Source: Pratylenchus scribneri (taxonomy: Eukaryota; Nematoda; Chromadorea; Rhabditida; Pratylenchidae). Taken from it: a stretch of DNA of 64,000 nucleotides. Made by a program: the position numbers and the translations under genes. Below, piece after piece: positions 9,580 to 22,315 of the stretch (within the stretch, counting starts at the first letter, position 1; each line of letters opens with the position of its first letter). The notes beneath the pieces are model-generated. The model did no database searches. It was not told the origin of the DNA and saw only the letters and a list, made by a program, of their open reading frames with translations. The stretch covers positions 310,001-374,000 of the forward strand of contig JAQSEB010000084.1 in NCBI GenBank assembly GCA_030063045.1, read 5' to 3'.

Positions 9580-11058
9580 GAATTTGGTGATTAAGGAAAA
9601 TGCTGGTGGATAGGGTGAACTAGGTGATTAAGGAAAATGCTGGAGGATAGGGTGAACTAGGTGATTAAGGAAAATGCAGGTGGGTAGGATGAACTAGGTG
9701 ATCGAGTAAGATGCAGGTGGGTAGGGTGAACTAGGTGATTAAGGAAAATGCAGGTAGGTTAGGGTGAACTAGGTGATTAAGGAAAATGCTGGTGGATAGG
9801 GTGAACTAAGTGATTAAGGAAAATGCAGGTGGGTAAGGTGAACTAGGTGATTAAGGAAAATGCTGGTGGATAGGGTGAACTAGGTGATTAAGGAAAATGC
9901 AGGTGGGTAGGGTGAACTAAGTGATTAAGGAAAATGCAGGTGGGTAAGGTGAACTAGGTGATTAAGGAAAATGCTGGTGGATAGGGTGAACTAGGTGATT
10001 AAGGAAAATGCAGGTGGGTAGGGTGAACTAGGTGATTAAGGAAAATGATGGTGGATAGGGTGAACTAGGTGATTAAGGAAAATGCTGGTGGATAGGGTGA
10101 ATTTGGTGATTAAGGAAAATGCTGGTGGATAGGGTGAACTAGGTGATTAAGGAAAATGCTGGAGGATAGGGTGAACTAGGTGATTAAGGAAAATGCAGGT
10201 GGGTAGGATGAACTAGGTGATCGAGTAAGATGCAGGTGGGTAGGGTGAACTAGGTGATTAAGGAAAATGCAGGTAGGTTAGGGTGAACTAGGTGATTAAG
10301 GAAAATGCTGGTGGATAGGGTGAACAAAGTGATTAAGGAAAATGCAGGTGGGTAAGGTGAACTAGGTGATTAAGGAAAATGCTGGTGGATAGGGTGAACT
10401 AGGTGATTAAGGAAAATGCAGGTGGGTAGGGTGAACTAGGTGATTAAGGAAAATGATGGTGGATAGGGTGAACTTGGTGATTAAGGAAAATGCTGGTGGG
10501 TAGGGTGAACTAGGTGATTAAGGAAAATGCAGGTGGGTAGGGTGAACTTGGTGATTAAGGAAAATGCTGGTGGGTAGGGTGAACTAGGTGATTAAGGAAA
10601 ATGCAGGTGGGTAGGGTGAACTAGGTGATTAAGGAAAATGCTGGAGGATAGGGTGAACTAGGTGATTAAGGAAAATGCAGGTGGGTAGGATGAACTAGGT
10701 GATTAAGGAAAATGCTGGTGGATAGGGTGAATTTGGTGATTAAGGAAAATGCTGGTGGATAGGGTGAACTAGGTGATTAAGGAAAATGCTGGAGGATAGG
10801 GTGAACTAGGTGATTAAGGAAAATGCAGGTGGGTAGGATGAACTAGGTGATCGAGTAAGATGCAGGTGGGTAGGGTGAACTAGGTGATTAAGGAAAATGC
10901 AGGTAGGTTAGGGTGAACTAGGTGATTAAGGAAAATGCTGGTGGATAGGGTGAACTAAGTGATTAAGGAAAATGCAGGTGGGTAAGGTGAACTAGGTGAT
11001 TAAGGAAAATGCTGGTGGATAGGGTGAACTAGGTGATTAAGGAAAATGCAGGTGGGTA
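9580..11058 (+). repeat. AATTTGG/GATCGAG/GGTTAGGG multimer region
   Basis: GAATTTGG monomers begin at 9,580, 10,099 and 10,729. The first interval is 519 bp, that is 14 units including one 38-bp unit. The recurring order is AATTTGG, CTGGTGG, CTGGAGG, TAGGATG with GATCGAG, CAGGTGGG, GGTTAGGG, CTAAGTG (CAAAGTG in one copy) and GGTAAGG. The same module dominates 46-63 kb. Confidence 0.7.
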
Positions 11059-12168
11059 GGGTGAACTAAGTGATTAAGGAAAATGCAGGTGGGTAAGGTG
11101 AACTAGGTGATTAAGGAAAATGCTGGTGGATAAGGTGAACTAGGTGATTAAGGAAAATGCTGGTGGATAGGGTGAATTTGGTGATTAAGGAAAATGCTGG
11201 TGGATAGGGTGAACTAGGTGATTAAGGAAAATGCTGGAGGATAGGGTGAACTAGGTGATTAAGGAAAATGCAGGTGGGTAGGGTGAACTTGGTGATTAAG
11301 GAAAATGCTGGTGGGTAGGGTGAACTAGGTGATTAAGGAAAATGCAGGTGGGTAGGGTGAACTAGGTGATTAAGGAAAATGCTGGAGGATAGGGTGAACT
11401 AGGTGATTAAGGAAAATGCAGGTGGGTAGGATGAACTAGGTGATTAAGGAAAATGCTGGTGGATAGGGTGAATTTGGTGATTAAGGAAAATGCTGGTGGA
11501 TAGGGTGAACTAGGTGATTAAGGAAAATGCTGGAGGATAGGGTGAACTAGGTGATTAAGGAAAATGCAGGTGGGTAGGATGAACTAGGTGATCGAGTAAG
11601 ATGCAGGTGGGTAAGGTGAACTAGGTGATTAAGGAAAATGCTGGTGGATAAGGTGAACTAGGTGATTAAGGAAAATGCTGGTGGATAGGGTGAATTTGGT
11701 GATTAAGGAAAATGCTGGTGGATAGGGTGAACTAGGTGATTAAGGAAAATGCTGGTGGATAGGGTGAACTAGGTGATTAAGGAAAATGCAGGTGGGTAGG
11801 GTGAACTAAGTGATTAAGGAAAATGCAGGTGGGTAAGGTGAACTAAGTGATTAAGGAAAATGCAGGTGGGTAAGGTGAACTAGGTGATTAAGGAAAATGC
11901 TGGTGGATAGGGTGAACTAGGTGATTAAGGAAAATGCTGGTGGGTAGGGTGAACTTGGTGATTAAGGAAAATGCAGGTGGATAGGGTGAACTAGGTGATT
12001 AAGGAAAATGCTGGTGGATAGGGTGAACTTGGTGATTAAGGAAAATGCTGGTGGATAGGGTGAACTAGGTGATTAAAGAAAATGCAGGTGGGTAGGGTGA
12101 ACTAGGTGATTAAGGAAAATGCTGGTGGATAGGGTGAACTAGGTGATTAAGGAAAATGCTGGTGGATA
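11059..12168 (+). repeat. Ordinary satellite units, AATTTGG module fragments
   Basis: Continuous 37-bp units with CTAAGTG, GGTAAGG, AATTTGG and CTGGAGG markers. GAATTTGG units near 11,170, 11,470 and 11,692 are the last of that subtype until 33,522. I see nothing other than satellite here. Confidence 0.8.
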
Positions 12169-12971
12169 GGGTAAACTAGGTGATCGAGTAAGATGCAGGT
12201 GGATAGGGTGAAGTTGGTGATTAAGGAAAATGCAGGTGGATTGGGTGAACTAGGTGATCGAGTAAGATGCAGGTGGGTAGGGTGAACTAAGTGATTAAGG
12301 AAAATGCTGGTGGATAGGGTAAACTAGGTGATCGAGTAAGATGCAGGTGGATAGGGTGAAGTTGGTGATTAAGGAAAATGCAGGTGGATTGGGTGAACTA
12401 GGTGATCGAGTAAGATGCAGGTGGGTAGGGTGAACTAGGTAATTAAGGAAAATGCAGGTGGGTAGGGTGAACTAGGTGATTAAGGAAAATGCTGGTGGAT
12501 AGGGTGAACTAGGTGATTAAGGAAATTGCAGGTGGGTAGAGTGAACTAGGTGATTAAGGAAAATGCTGGTGGATAGGGTGAACTAGGTGATAAAGGAAAA
12601 TGCTGGTGGATAGGGTGAACTAGGTGATAAAGGAAAATGCTGGTGGATAGGGTGAACTAGGTGATTAAGGAAAATGCAGGTGGGTAGGGTGAACTAGGTG
12701 ATTAAGGAAAATGCTGTTGGATAGGGTGAACTAGGTGATAAAGGAAAATGCTGGTGGATAGGGTGAACTAGGTGATTAAGGAAAATGCAGGTGGGTAGGG
12801 TGAACTAGGTGATTAAGGAAAATGCTGTTGGATAGGGTGAACTAGGTGATAAAGGAAAATGCTGGTGGATAGGGTGAACTAGGTGATTAAGGAAAATGCA
12901 GGTGGGTAGGGTGAACTAGGTGATTAAGGAAAATGCTGGTGGGTAGGGTGAACTAGGTGATTAAGGAAAAT
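12169..12971 (+). repeat. GGGTAAAC/GATCGAG/GATAAAG region, related to 4.3-4.7 kb
   Basis: GGGTAAAC at 12,169 and GGAAATTG at 12,521 both lie 7,862 bp after their equivalents at 4,307 and 4,659, so the two intervals match without net indel. The region then carries a run of CTGGTGGATAG units with GATAAAG (A at unit position 34) and CTGTTGGATAG units. Confidence 0.75.
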
Positions 12972-13668
12972 GCTGTTGGGTAGGGTGAACTTGGTGATTA
13001 AGGAAAATGCTGGTGGGTAGGGTGAACTAGGTGATTAAGAAAAATGCTGGTGGGTAGGGTGAACTAGGTGATTAAGGAAAATGCAGGTGGGTAGAGTGAA
13101 CTAGGTGATTAAGGAAAATGCTGGTGGATAGGGTAAACTAGGTGATCGAGTAAGATGCAGGTGGATAGGGTGAAGTTGGTGATTAAGGAAAATGCAGGTG
13201 GATTGGGTGAACTAGGTGATCGAGTAAGATGCAGGTGGGTAGGGTGAACTAAGTGATTAAGGAAAATGCTGGTGGATAGGGTGAACAAGGAGATTAAGGA
13301 AAATGCAGATGGGTAGGGTGAACTAGGTGATTAAGGAAAATGCAGGTGGGTAGTTTGAACTAGGTGATTAAGGAAAATGCAGGTGGGTAGGGTGAACTAG
13401 GTGATTAAGGAAAATGCTGGAGGATAGGGTGAACTAGGTGATTAAGGAAAATGCAGGTGGGTAGGATGAACTAGGTGATTAAGGAAAATGCTGGTGGGTA
13501 GGGTGAACTAGGTGATTAAGGAAAATGCAGGTGGGTAGGGTGAACTAGGTGATTAAGGAAAATGCTGGTGGATAGGGTGAACTAGGTGATTAAGGAAAAT
13601 GCTGGAGGATAGGGTGAACTAGGTGATTAAGGAAAATGCAGGTGGGTAGGATGAACTAGGTGATCGAG
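12972..13668 (+). repeat. Core block I, copy 3
   Basis: CTGTTGGG at 12,972, GTAGTTTG at +382 and GATCGAG at +690. It lies 6,678 bp after copy 2 and keeps the full 697-bp form. Beyond it the full-length GATGGTGG unit is present (no 8-bp deletion), as in copy 1. Confidence 0.85.
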
Positions 13669-16600
13669 TAAGATGCAGGTGGGTAGGGTGAACTAGGTGA
13701 TTAAGGAAAATGCAGGTAGGTTAGGGTGAACTAGGTGATCGAGTAAGATGCAGGTGGATAGGGTGAACTAAGTGATTAAGGAAAATGCAGGTGGGTAAGG
13801 TGAACTAGGTGATTAAGGAAAATGCTGGTGGATAGGGTGAACTAGGTGATTAAGGAAAATGCAGGTGGGTAGGGTGAACTAGGTGATTAAGGAAAATGAT
13901 GGTGGATAGGGTGAACTTGGTGATTAAGGAAAATGCTGGTGGATAGGGTGAACTAGGTGATTAAGGAAAATGCAGGTGGGTAGGGTGAACTAGGTGATTA
14001 AGGAAAATGCAGGTGGGTAGGGTGAACTAGGTGATTAAGGAAAATGCTGGTGGATAGGGTGAACTAGGTTATTAAGGAAAATGCTGGTGGGTAGGGTGAA
14101 CTAGGTGATTAAGGAAAATGCAGGTGGGTAGGGTGAACTAGGTGATTAAGGAAAATGCTGGTGGATAGGGTGAACAAGGAGATTAAGGAAAATGCAGATG
14201 GGTAGGGTGAACTAGGTGATTAAGGAAAATGCAGGTGGGTAGGGTGAACTAGGTGATTAAGGAAAATGCTGGTGGATAGGGTGAACTAGGTGATTAAGGA
14301 AAATGCTGGAGGATAGGGTGAACTAGGTGATTAAGGAAAATGCAGGTGGGTAGGATGAACTAGGTGATTAAGGAAAATGCTGGTGGGTAGGGTGAACTAG
14401 GTGATTAAGGAAAATGCAGGTGGGTAGGGTGAACTTGGTGATTAAGGAAAATGCTGGTGGATAGGGTGAACTAGGTGATTAAGGAAAATGCAGGTGGGTA
14501 GGGTGAACTAGGTGATTAAGGAAAATGCAGGTGGGTAGGGTGAACTAGGTGATTAAGGAAAATGCTGGTGGATAGGGTGAACAAGGAGATTAAGGAAAAT
14601 GCAGATGGGTAGGGTGAACTAGGTGATTAAGGAAAATGCAGGTGGGTAGGGTGAACTAGGTGATTAAGGAAAATGCTGGTGGATAGGGTGAACTAGGTGA
14701 TTAAGGAAAATGCTGGAGGATAGGGTGAACTAGGTGATTAAGGAAAATGCAGGTGGGTAGGATGAACTAGGTGATTAAGGAAAATGCTGGTGGGTAGGGT
14801 GAACTAGGTGATTAAGGAAAATGCAGGTGGGTAGGGTGAACTTGGTGATTAAGGAAAATGCTGGTGGATAGGGTGAACTAGGTGATTAAGGAAAATGCAG
14901 GTGGGTAGGGTGAACTAGGTGATTAAGGAAAATGCAGGTGGGTAGGGTGAACTAGGTGATTAAGGAAAATGCTGGTGGATAGGGTGAACTAGGTTATTAA
15001 GGAAAATGCTGGTGGGTAGGGTGAACTAGGTGATTAAGGAAAATGCAGGTGGATAGGGTGAACTTGGTGATTAAGGAAAATGCTGGTGGATAGGGTGAAC
15101 TTGGTGATTAAGGAAAATGCTGGTGGATAGGGTGAACTAGGTGATTAAGGAAAATGCAGGTGGGTAGGGTGAACTAGGTGATTAAGGAAAATGCAGGTGG
15201 GTAGGGTGAACTAGGTGATTAAGGAAAATGCTGGAGGATAGGGTGAACTAGGTGATTAAGGAAAATGCAGGTGGGTAGGATGAACTAGGTGATCGAGTAA
15301 GATGCAGGTGGGTAGGGTGAACTAGGTGATTAAGGAAAATGCAGGTAGGTTAGGGTGAACTAGGTGATTAAGGAAAATGCTGGTGGATAGGGTGAACTAA
15401 GTGATTAAGGAAAATGCAGGTGGGTAAGGTGAACTAGGTGATTAAGGAAAATGCTGGTGGATAGGGTGAACTAGGTGATTAAGGAAAATGCAGGTGGGTA
15501 GGGTGAACTAAGTGATTAAGGAAAATGCAGGTGGGTAAGGTGAACTAGGTGATTAAGGAAAATGCTGGTGGATAGGGTGAACTAGGTGATTAAGGAAAAT
15601 GCAGGTGGGTAGGGTGAACTAGGTGATTAAGGAAAATGCTGGTGGATAGGGTGAACTTGGTGATTAAGGAAAATGCTGGTGGGTAGGGTGAACTAGGTGA
15701 TTAAGGAAAATGCAGGTGGGTAAGGTGAACTAGGTGATTAAGGAAAATGCTGGTGGATAGGGTGAACTTGGTGATTAAGGAAAATGCTGGTGGGTAGGGT
15801 GAACTTGGTGATTAAGGAAAATGCAGGTGGATAGGATGAACTAGGTGATTAAGGAAAATGCTGGTGGATAGGGTGAACTTGGTGATTAAGGAAAATGCTG
15901 GTGGGTAGGGTGAACTAGGTGATTAAGGAAAATGCTGGTGGATAGGGTGAACTAGGTGATTAAGGAAAATGCAGGTGGGTAGGGTGAACTAGGTAATTAA
16001 GGAAAATGCAGGTGGGTAGGGTGAACTAGGTGATTAAGGAAAATGCAGGTGGGTAGGGTGAACTAGGTGATTAAGGAAAATGCTGGTGGATAGGGTGAAC
16101 TTGGTGATTAAGGAAAATGCTGGTGGATAGGGTGAACTAGGTGATTAAGGAAAATGTTGGTGGGTAGGGTGAACTAGGTGATTAAGGAAAATGCTGGTGG
16201 GTAGGGTGAACTAGGTGATTAAGGAAAATGCTGGTGGGTAGGGTGAACTAGGTGATTAAGGAAAATGCTGGTGGATAGGGTGAACTAGGTGATTAAGGAA
16301 AATGCTGGTGGATAGGGTGAACTTGGTGATTAAGGAAAATGCTGGTGGATAGGGTGAACTAGGTGATTAAGGAAAATGCTGGTGGGTAGGGTGAACTAGG
16401 TGATTAAGGAAAATGCTGGTGGGTAGGGTGAACTAGGTGATTAAGAAAAATGCTGGTGGGTAGGGTGAACTAGGTGATTAAGGAAAATGCAGGTGGGTAG
16501 AGTGAACTAGGTGATTAAGGAAAATGCTGGTGGATAGGGTAAATTAGGTGATCGAGTAAGATGCAGGTGGATAGGGTGAACTAGGTGATAAAGGAAAATG

Positions 16601-16821
16601 CTGGTGGATAGGGTGAACTAGGTGATTAAGGAAAATGCAGGTGGGTAGGGTGAACTAGGTGATTAAGGAAAATGCTGTTGGATAGGGTGAACTAGGTGAT
16701 AAAGGAAAATGCTGGTGGATAGGGTGAACTAGGTGATTAAGGAAAATGCAGGTGGGTAGGGTGAACTAGGTGATTAAGGAAAATGCTGGTGGGTAGGGTG
16801 AACTAGGTGATTAAGGAAAAT
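13669..16821 (+). repeat. Mixed satellite units between core block I copies 3 and 4
   Basis: The stretch is continuous 37-bp monomers with TTATTAAG, CAAGGAG/CAGATGG, CTGGAGG, AACTTGG and, at about 15,340, a GGTTAGGG unit. The CAAGGAG/CAGATGG pair appears at about 14,170 and again at about 14,580, pointing to a local duplication. No gene or other element is visible. Confidence 0.75.
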
Positions 16822-17444
16822 GCTGTTGGGTAGGGTGAACTTGGTGATTAAGGAAAATGCTGGTGGGTAGGGTGAACTAGGTGATTAAGAAAAATGCTGG
16901 TGGGTAGGGTGAACTAGGTGATTAAGGAAAATGCAGGTGGGTAGAGTGAACTAGGTGATTAAGGAAAATGCTGGTGGATAGGGTAAACTAGGTGATCGAG
17001 TAAGATGCAGGTGGATAGGGTGAAGTTGGTGATTAAGGAAAATGCAGGTGGATTGGGTGAACTAGGTGATCGAGTAAGATGCAGGTGGGTAGGGTGAACT
17101 AAGTGATTAAGGAAAATGCTGGTGGATAGGGTGAACAAGGAGATTAAGGAAAATGCAGATGGGTAGGGTGAACTAGGTGATTAAGGAAAATGCAGGTGGG
17201 TAGTTTGAACTAGGTGATTAAGGAAAATGCAGGTGGGTAGGGTGAACTAGGTGATTAAGGAAAATGCTGGAGGATAGGGTGAACTAGGTGATTAAGGAAA
17301 ATGCAGGTGGGTAGGATGAACTAGGTGATTAAGGAAAATGCTGGTGGGTAGGGTGAACTAGGTGATTAAGGAAAATGCAGGTGGGTAGGGTGAACTAGGT
17401 GATTAAGGAAAATGCTGGTGGGTAGGATGAACTAGGTGATCGAG
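16822..17444 (+). repeat. Core block I, copy 4 (74 bp short)
   Basis: CTGTTGGG at 16,822 and GTAGTTTG at +382 as usual, but GATCGAG comes at +616 where the full form has +690. Two whole units have been removed, leaving a hybrid monomer (CTGGTGGGTAGGATG) at 17,414. Core copy 5 shares the same hybrid, so one recombination event predates their duplication. Confidence 0.85.
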
Positions 17445-18192
17445 TAAGATGCAGGTGGGTAGGGTGAACTAGGTGATTAAGGAAAATGCAGGTAGGTTAG
17501 GGTGAACTAGGTGATCGAGTAAGATGCAGGTGGATAGGGTGAACTAAGTGATTAAGGAAAATGCAGGTGGGTAAGGTGAACTAGGTGATTAAGGAAAATG
17601 CTGGTGGATAGGGTGAACTAGGTGATTAAGGAAAATGCAGGTGGGTAGGGTGAACTAGGTGATTAAGGAAAATGATGGTGGATAGGGTGAACTAGGTGAT
17701 TAAGGAAAATGCTGGTGGGTAGGATGAACTAGGTGATCGAGTAAGATGCAGGTGGGTAGGGTGAACTAGGTGATTAAGGAAAATGCAGGTAGGTTAGGGT
17801 GAACTAGGTGATCGAGTAAGATGCAGGTGGATAGGGTGAACTAAGTGATTAAGGAAAATGCAGGTGGGTAAGGTGAACTAGGTGATTAAGGAAAATGCTG
17901 GTGGATAGGGTGAACTAGGTGATTAAGGAAAATGCAGGTGGGTAGGGTGAACTAGGTGATTAAGGAAAATGATGGTGGATAGGGTGAACTTGGTGATTAA
18001 GGAAAATGCTGGTGGATAGGGTGAACTAGGTGATTAAGGAAAATGCAGGTGGGTAGGGTGAACTAGGTGATTAAGGAAAATGCAGGTGGGTAGGGTGAAC
18101 TAGGTGATTAAGGAAAATGCTGGTGGATAGGGTGAACTAGGTTATTAAGGAAAATGCTGGTGGGTAGGGTGAACTAGGTGATTAAGGAAAAT
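17414..18192 (+). repeat. 8-unit then 13-unit local multimers of the GATCGAG/GGTTAGGG module
   Basis: The TAGGATG-GATCGAG-GGTTAGGG module begins at 17,414, 17,711 and 18,193. The intervals are 297 bp (8 units plus 1) and 482 bp (13 units plus 1), each containing exactly one 38-bp GGTTAGGG unit. The first two copies start with the hybrid CTGGTGGGTAGGATG monomer, and the third with normal CAGGTGGGTAGGATG. Confidence 0.75.
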
Positions 18193-20376
18193 GCAGGTGG
18201 GTAGGATGAACTAGGTGATCGAGTAAGATGCAGGTGGGTAGGGTGAACTAGGTGATTAAGGAAAATGCAGGTAGGTTAGGGTGAACTAGGTGATCGAGTA
18301 AGATGCAGGTGGATAGGGTGAACTAAGTGATTAAGGAAAATGCAGGTGGGTAAGGTGAACTAGGTGATTAAGGAAAATGCTGGTGGATAGGGTGAACTAG
18401 GTGATTAAGGAAAATGCAGGTGGGTAGGGTGAACTAGGTGATTAAGGAAAATGATGGTGGATAGGGTGAACTTGGTGATTAAGGAAAATGCTGGTGGATA
18501 GGGTGAACTAGGTGATTAAGGAAAATGCAGGTGGGTAGGGTGAACTAGGTGATTAAGGAAAATGCAGGTGGGTAGGGTGAACTAGGTGATTAAGGAAAAT
18601 GCTGGTGGATAGGGTGAACTAGGTTATTAAGGAAAATGCTGGTGGGTAGGGTGAACTAGGTGATTAAGGAAAATGCAGGTGGGTAGGATGAACTAGGTGA
18701 TTAAGGAAAATGCTGGTGGGTAGGGTGAACTAGGTGATTAAGGAAAATGCAGGTGGGTAGGGTGAACTTGGTGATTAAGGAAAATGCTGGTGGATAGGGT
18801 GAACTAGGTGATTAAGGAAAATGCAGGTGGGTAGGGTGAACTAGGTGATTAAGGAAAATGCAGGTGGATAGGGTGAACTTGGTGATTAAGGAAAATGCTG
18901 GTGGATAGGGTGAACTTGGTGATTAAGGAAAATGCTGGTGGATAGGGTGAACTAGGTGATTAAGGAAAATGCAGGTGGGTAGGGTGAACTAGGTGATTAA
19001 GGAAAATGCAGGTGGGTAGGGTGAACTAGGTGATTAAGGAAAATGCTGGTGGATAGGGTGAACTAGGTGATTAAGGAAAATGCTGGTGGATAGGGTGAAC
19101 TAGGTTATTAAGGAAAATGCTGGTGGGTAGGGTGAACTAGGTGATTAAGGAAAATGCAGGTGGGTAGGGTGAACTAGGTGATTAAGGAAAATGCTGGTGG
19201 ATAGGGTGAACTAGGTGATTAAGGAAAATGCAGGTGGGTAGGGTGAACTAGGTGATTAAGGAAAATGCTTGTGGGTAGGGTGAACTAGGTGATTAAGGAA
19301 AATGCAGGTGGGTAAGGTGAACTAGGTGATTAAGGAAAATGCTGGTGGATAGGGTGAACTTGGTGATTAAGGAAAATGCTGGTGGGTAGGGTGAACTTGG
19401 TGATTAAGGAAAATGCAGGTGGATAGGATGAACTAGGTGATTAAGGAAAATGCTGGTGGATAGGGTGAACTTGGTGATTAAGGAAAATGCAGGTGGGTAG
19501 GGTGAACTAGGTAATTAAGGAAAATGCAGGTGGGTAGGGTGAACTAGGTGATTAAGGAAAATGCAGGTGGGTAGGGTGAACTAGGTGATTAAGGAAAATG
19601 CTGGTGGATAGGGTGAACTTGGTGATTAAGGAAAATGCTGGTGGATAGGGTGAACTAGGTGATTAAGGAAAATGTTGGTGGGTAGGGTGAACTAGGTGAT
19701 TAAGGAAAATGCTGGTGGGTAGGGTGAACTAGGTGATTAAGGAAAATGCTGGTGGGTAGGGTGAACTAGGTGATTAAGGAAAATGCTGGTGGGTAGGGTG
19801 AACTAGGTGATTAAGGAAAATGCTGGTGGATAGGGTGAACTAGGTGATTAAGGAAAATGCTGGTGGATAGGGTGAACTTGGTGATTAAGGAAAATGCTGG
19901 TGGATAGGGTGAACTAGGTGATTAAGGAAAATGCTGGTGGGTAGGGTGAACTAGGTGATTAAGGAAAATGCTGGTGGGTAGGGTGAACTAGGTGATTAAG
20001 AAAAATGCTGGTGGGTAGGGTGAACTAGGTGATTAAGGAAAATGCAGGTGGGTAGAGTGAACTAGGTGATTAAGGAAAATGCTGGTGGATAGGGTAAACT
20101 AGGTGATCGAGTAAGATGCAGGTGGATAGGGTGAACTAGGTGATAAAGGAAAATGCTGGTGGATAGGGTGAACTAGGTGATTAAGGAAAATGCAGGTGGG
20201 TAGGGTGAACTAGGTGATTAAGGAAAATGCTGTTGGATAGGGTGAACTAGGTGATAAAGGAAAATGCTGGTGGATAGGGTGAACTAGGTGATTAAGGAAA
20301 ATGCAGGTGGGTAGGGTGAACTAGGTGATTAAGGAAAATGCTGGTGGGTAGGGTGAACTAGGTGATTAAGGAAAAT

Positions 20377-20999
20377 GCTGTTGGGTAGGGTGAACTTGGT
20401 GATTAAGGAAAATGCTGGTGGGTAGGGTGAACTAGGTGATTAAGAAAAATGCTGGTGGGTAGGGTGAACTAGGTGATTAAGGAAAATGCAGGTGGGTAGA
20501 GTGAACTAGGTGATTAAGGAAAATGCTGGTGGATAGGGTAAACTAGGTGATCGAGTAAGATGCAGGTGGATAGGGTGAAGTTGGTGATTAAGGAAAATGC
20601 AGGTGGATTGGGTGAACTAGGTGATCGAGTAAGATGCAGGTGGGTAGGGTGAACTAAGTGATTAAGGAAAATGCTGGTGGATAGGGTGAACAAGGAGATT
20701 AAGGAAAATGCAGATGGGTAGGGTGAACTAGGTGATTAAGGAAAATGCAGGTGGGTAGTTTGAACTAGGTGATTAAGGAAAATGCAGGTGGGTAGGGTGA
20801 ACTAGGTGATTAAGGAAAATGCTGGAGGATAGGGTGAACTAGGTGATTAAGGAAAATGCAGGTGGGTAGGATGAACTAGGTGATTAAGGAAAATGCTGGT
20901 GGGTAGGGTGAACTAGGTGATTAAGGAAAATGCAGGTGGGTAGGGTGAACTAGGTGATTAAGGAAAATGCTGGTGGGTAGGATGAACTAGGTGATCGAG
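20377..20999 (+). repeat. Core block I, copy 5 (74 bp short)
   Basis: Same shortened form as copy 4: GTAGTTTG at +382, hybrid CTGGTGGGTAGGATG at +592 and GATCGAG at +616. The offset from copy 4 is 3,555 bp, so the intervening 3.5 kb is a duplicated block boundary pair. Confidence 0.85.
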
Positions 21000-22020
21000 T
21001 AAGATGCAGGTGGGTAGGGTGAACTAGGTGATTAAGGAAAATGCAGGTAGGTTAGGGTGAACTAGGTGATCGAGTAAGATGCAGGTGGATAGGGTGAACT
21101 AAGTGATTAAGGAAAATGCAGGTGGGTAAGGTGAACTAGGTGATTAAGGAAAATGCTGGTGGATAGGGTGAACTAGGTGATTAAGGAAAATGCAGGTGGG
21201 TAGGGTGAACTAGGTGATTAAGGAAAATGATGGTGGATAGGGTGAACTTGGTGATTAAGGAAAATGCTGGTGGATAGGGTGAACTAGGTGATTAAGGAAA
21301 ATGCAGGTGGGTAGGGTGAACTAGGTGATTAAGGAAAATGCAGGTGGGTAGGATGAACTAGGTGATTAAGGAAAATGCTGGTGGATAGGGTGAACTAGGT
21401 TATTAAGGAAAATGCTGGTGGGTAGGGTGAACTAGGTGATTAAGGAAAATGCAGGTGGGTAGGGTGAACTAGGTGATTAAGGAAAATGCTGGTGGATAGG
21501 GTGAACAAGGAGATTAAGGAAAATGCAGGTGGGTAGGGTGAACTAGGTGATTAAGGAAAATGCAGGTGGGTAGGGTGAACTAGGTGATTAAGGAAAATGC
21601 TGGTGGATAGGGTGAACTAGGTGATTAAGGAAAATGCTGGAGGATAGGGTGAACTAGGTGATTAAGGAAAATGCAGGTGGGTAGGATGAACTAGGTGATT
21701 AAGGAAAATGCTGGTGGGTAGGGTGAACTAGGTGATTAAGGAAAATGCAGGTGGGTAGGGTGAACTTGGTGATTAAGGAAAATGCTGGTGGATAGGGTGA
21801 ACTAGGTGATTAAGGAAAATGCAGGTGGGTAGGGTGAACTAGGTGATTAAGGAAAATGCAGGTGGGTAGGGTGAACTAGGTGATTAAGGAAAATGCTGGT
21901 GGATAGGGTGAACTAGGTTATTAAGGAAAATGCTGGTGGGTAGGGTGAACTAGGTGATTAAGGAAAATGCAGGTGGATAGGGTGAACTTGGTGATTAAGG
22001 AAAATGCTGGTGGATAGGGT

Positions 22021-22315
22021 GACCTAGGTGATTAAGGAAAATGCAGGTGGGTAGGGTGAACTAGGTGATTAAGGAAAATGCAGGTGGGTAGGGTGAACTA
22101 GGTGATTAAGGAAAATGCTGGTGGATAGGGTGAACTAGGTTATTAAGGAAAATGCTGGTGGGTAGGGTGAACTAGGTGATTAAGGAAAATGCAGGTGGGT
22201 AGGGTGAACTAGGTGATTAAGGAAAATGCTGGTGGATAGGGTGAACTTGGTGATTAAGGAAAATGCTGGTGGGTAGGGTGAACTAGGTGATTAAGGAAAA
22301 TGCAGGTGGGTAAGG
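22021..22315 (+). repeat. Core block II, copy 3
   Basis: GACCTAGG at 22,021 and TAAGG at 22,311, the usual 290-bp spacing. The next copy is 1,739 bp (47 units) downstream. Confidence 0.8.

Larger units (their letters stand above)
1890..11058 (+). repeat. Long segment A (about 9.2 kb), recurring at 26.9-35.7 kb and partly at 43.4-48.8 kb
   Basis: Ordered marker monomers are shared with segment B at piecewise constant offsets: 24,958 around 2,191-3,279, 25,702 around 4,307-5,251, 24,999 around 6,294-7,229, and 24,609 around 10,323-10,906. The offset steps are whole numbers of 37-bp units, after correction for the 4-bp deletion and the 38-bp monomers. The match ends near 11,058 (GAACTAAGTG here, GAACTAGGTG in B). 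Segment A includes the super-repeat copy 2, the 16-unit duplications and core block I copy 2. Confidence 0.75.
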
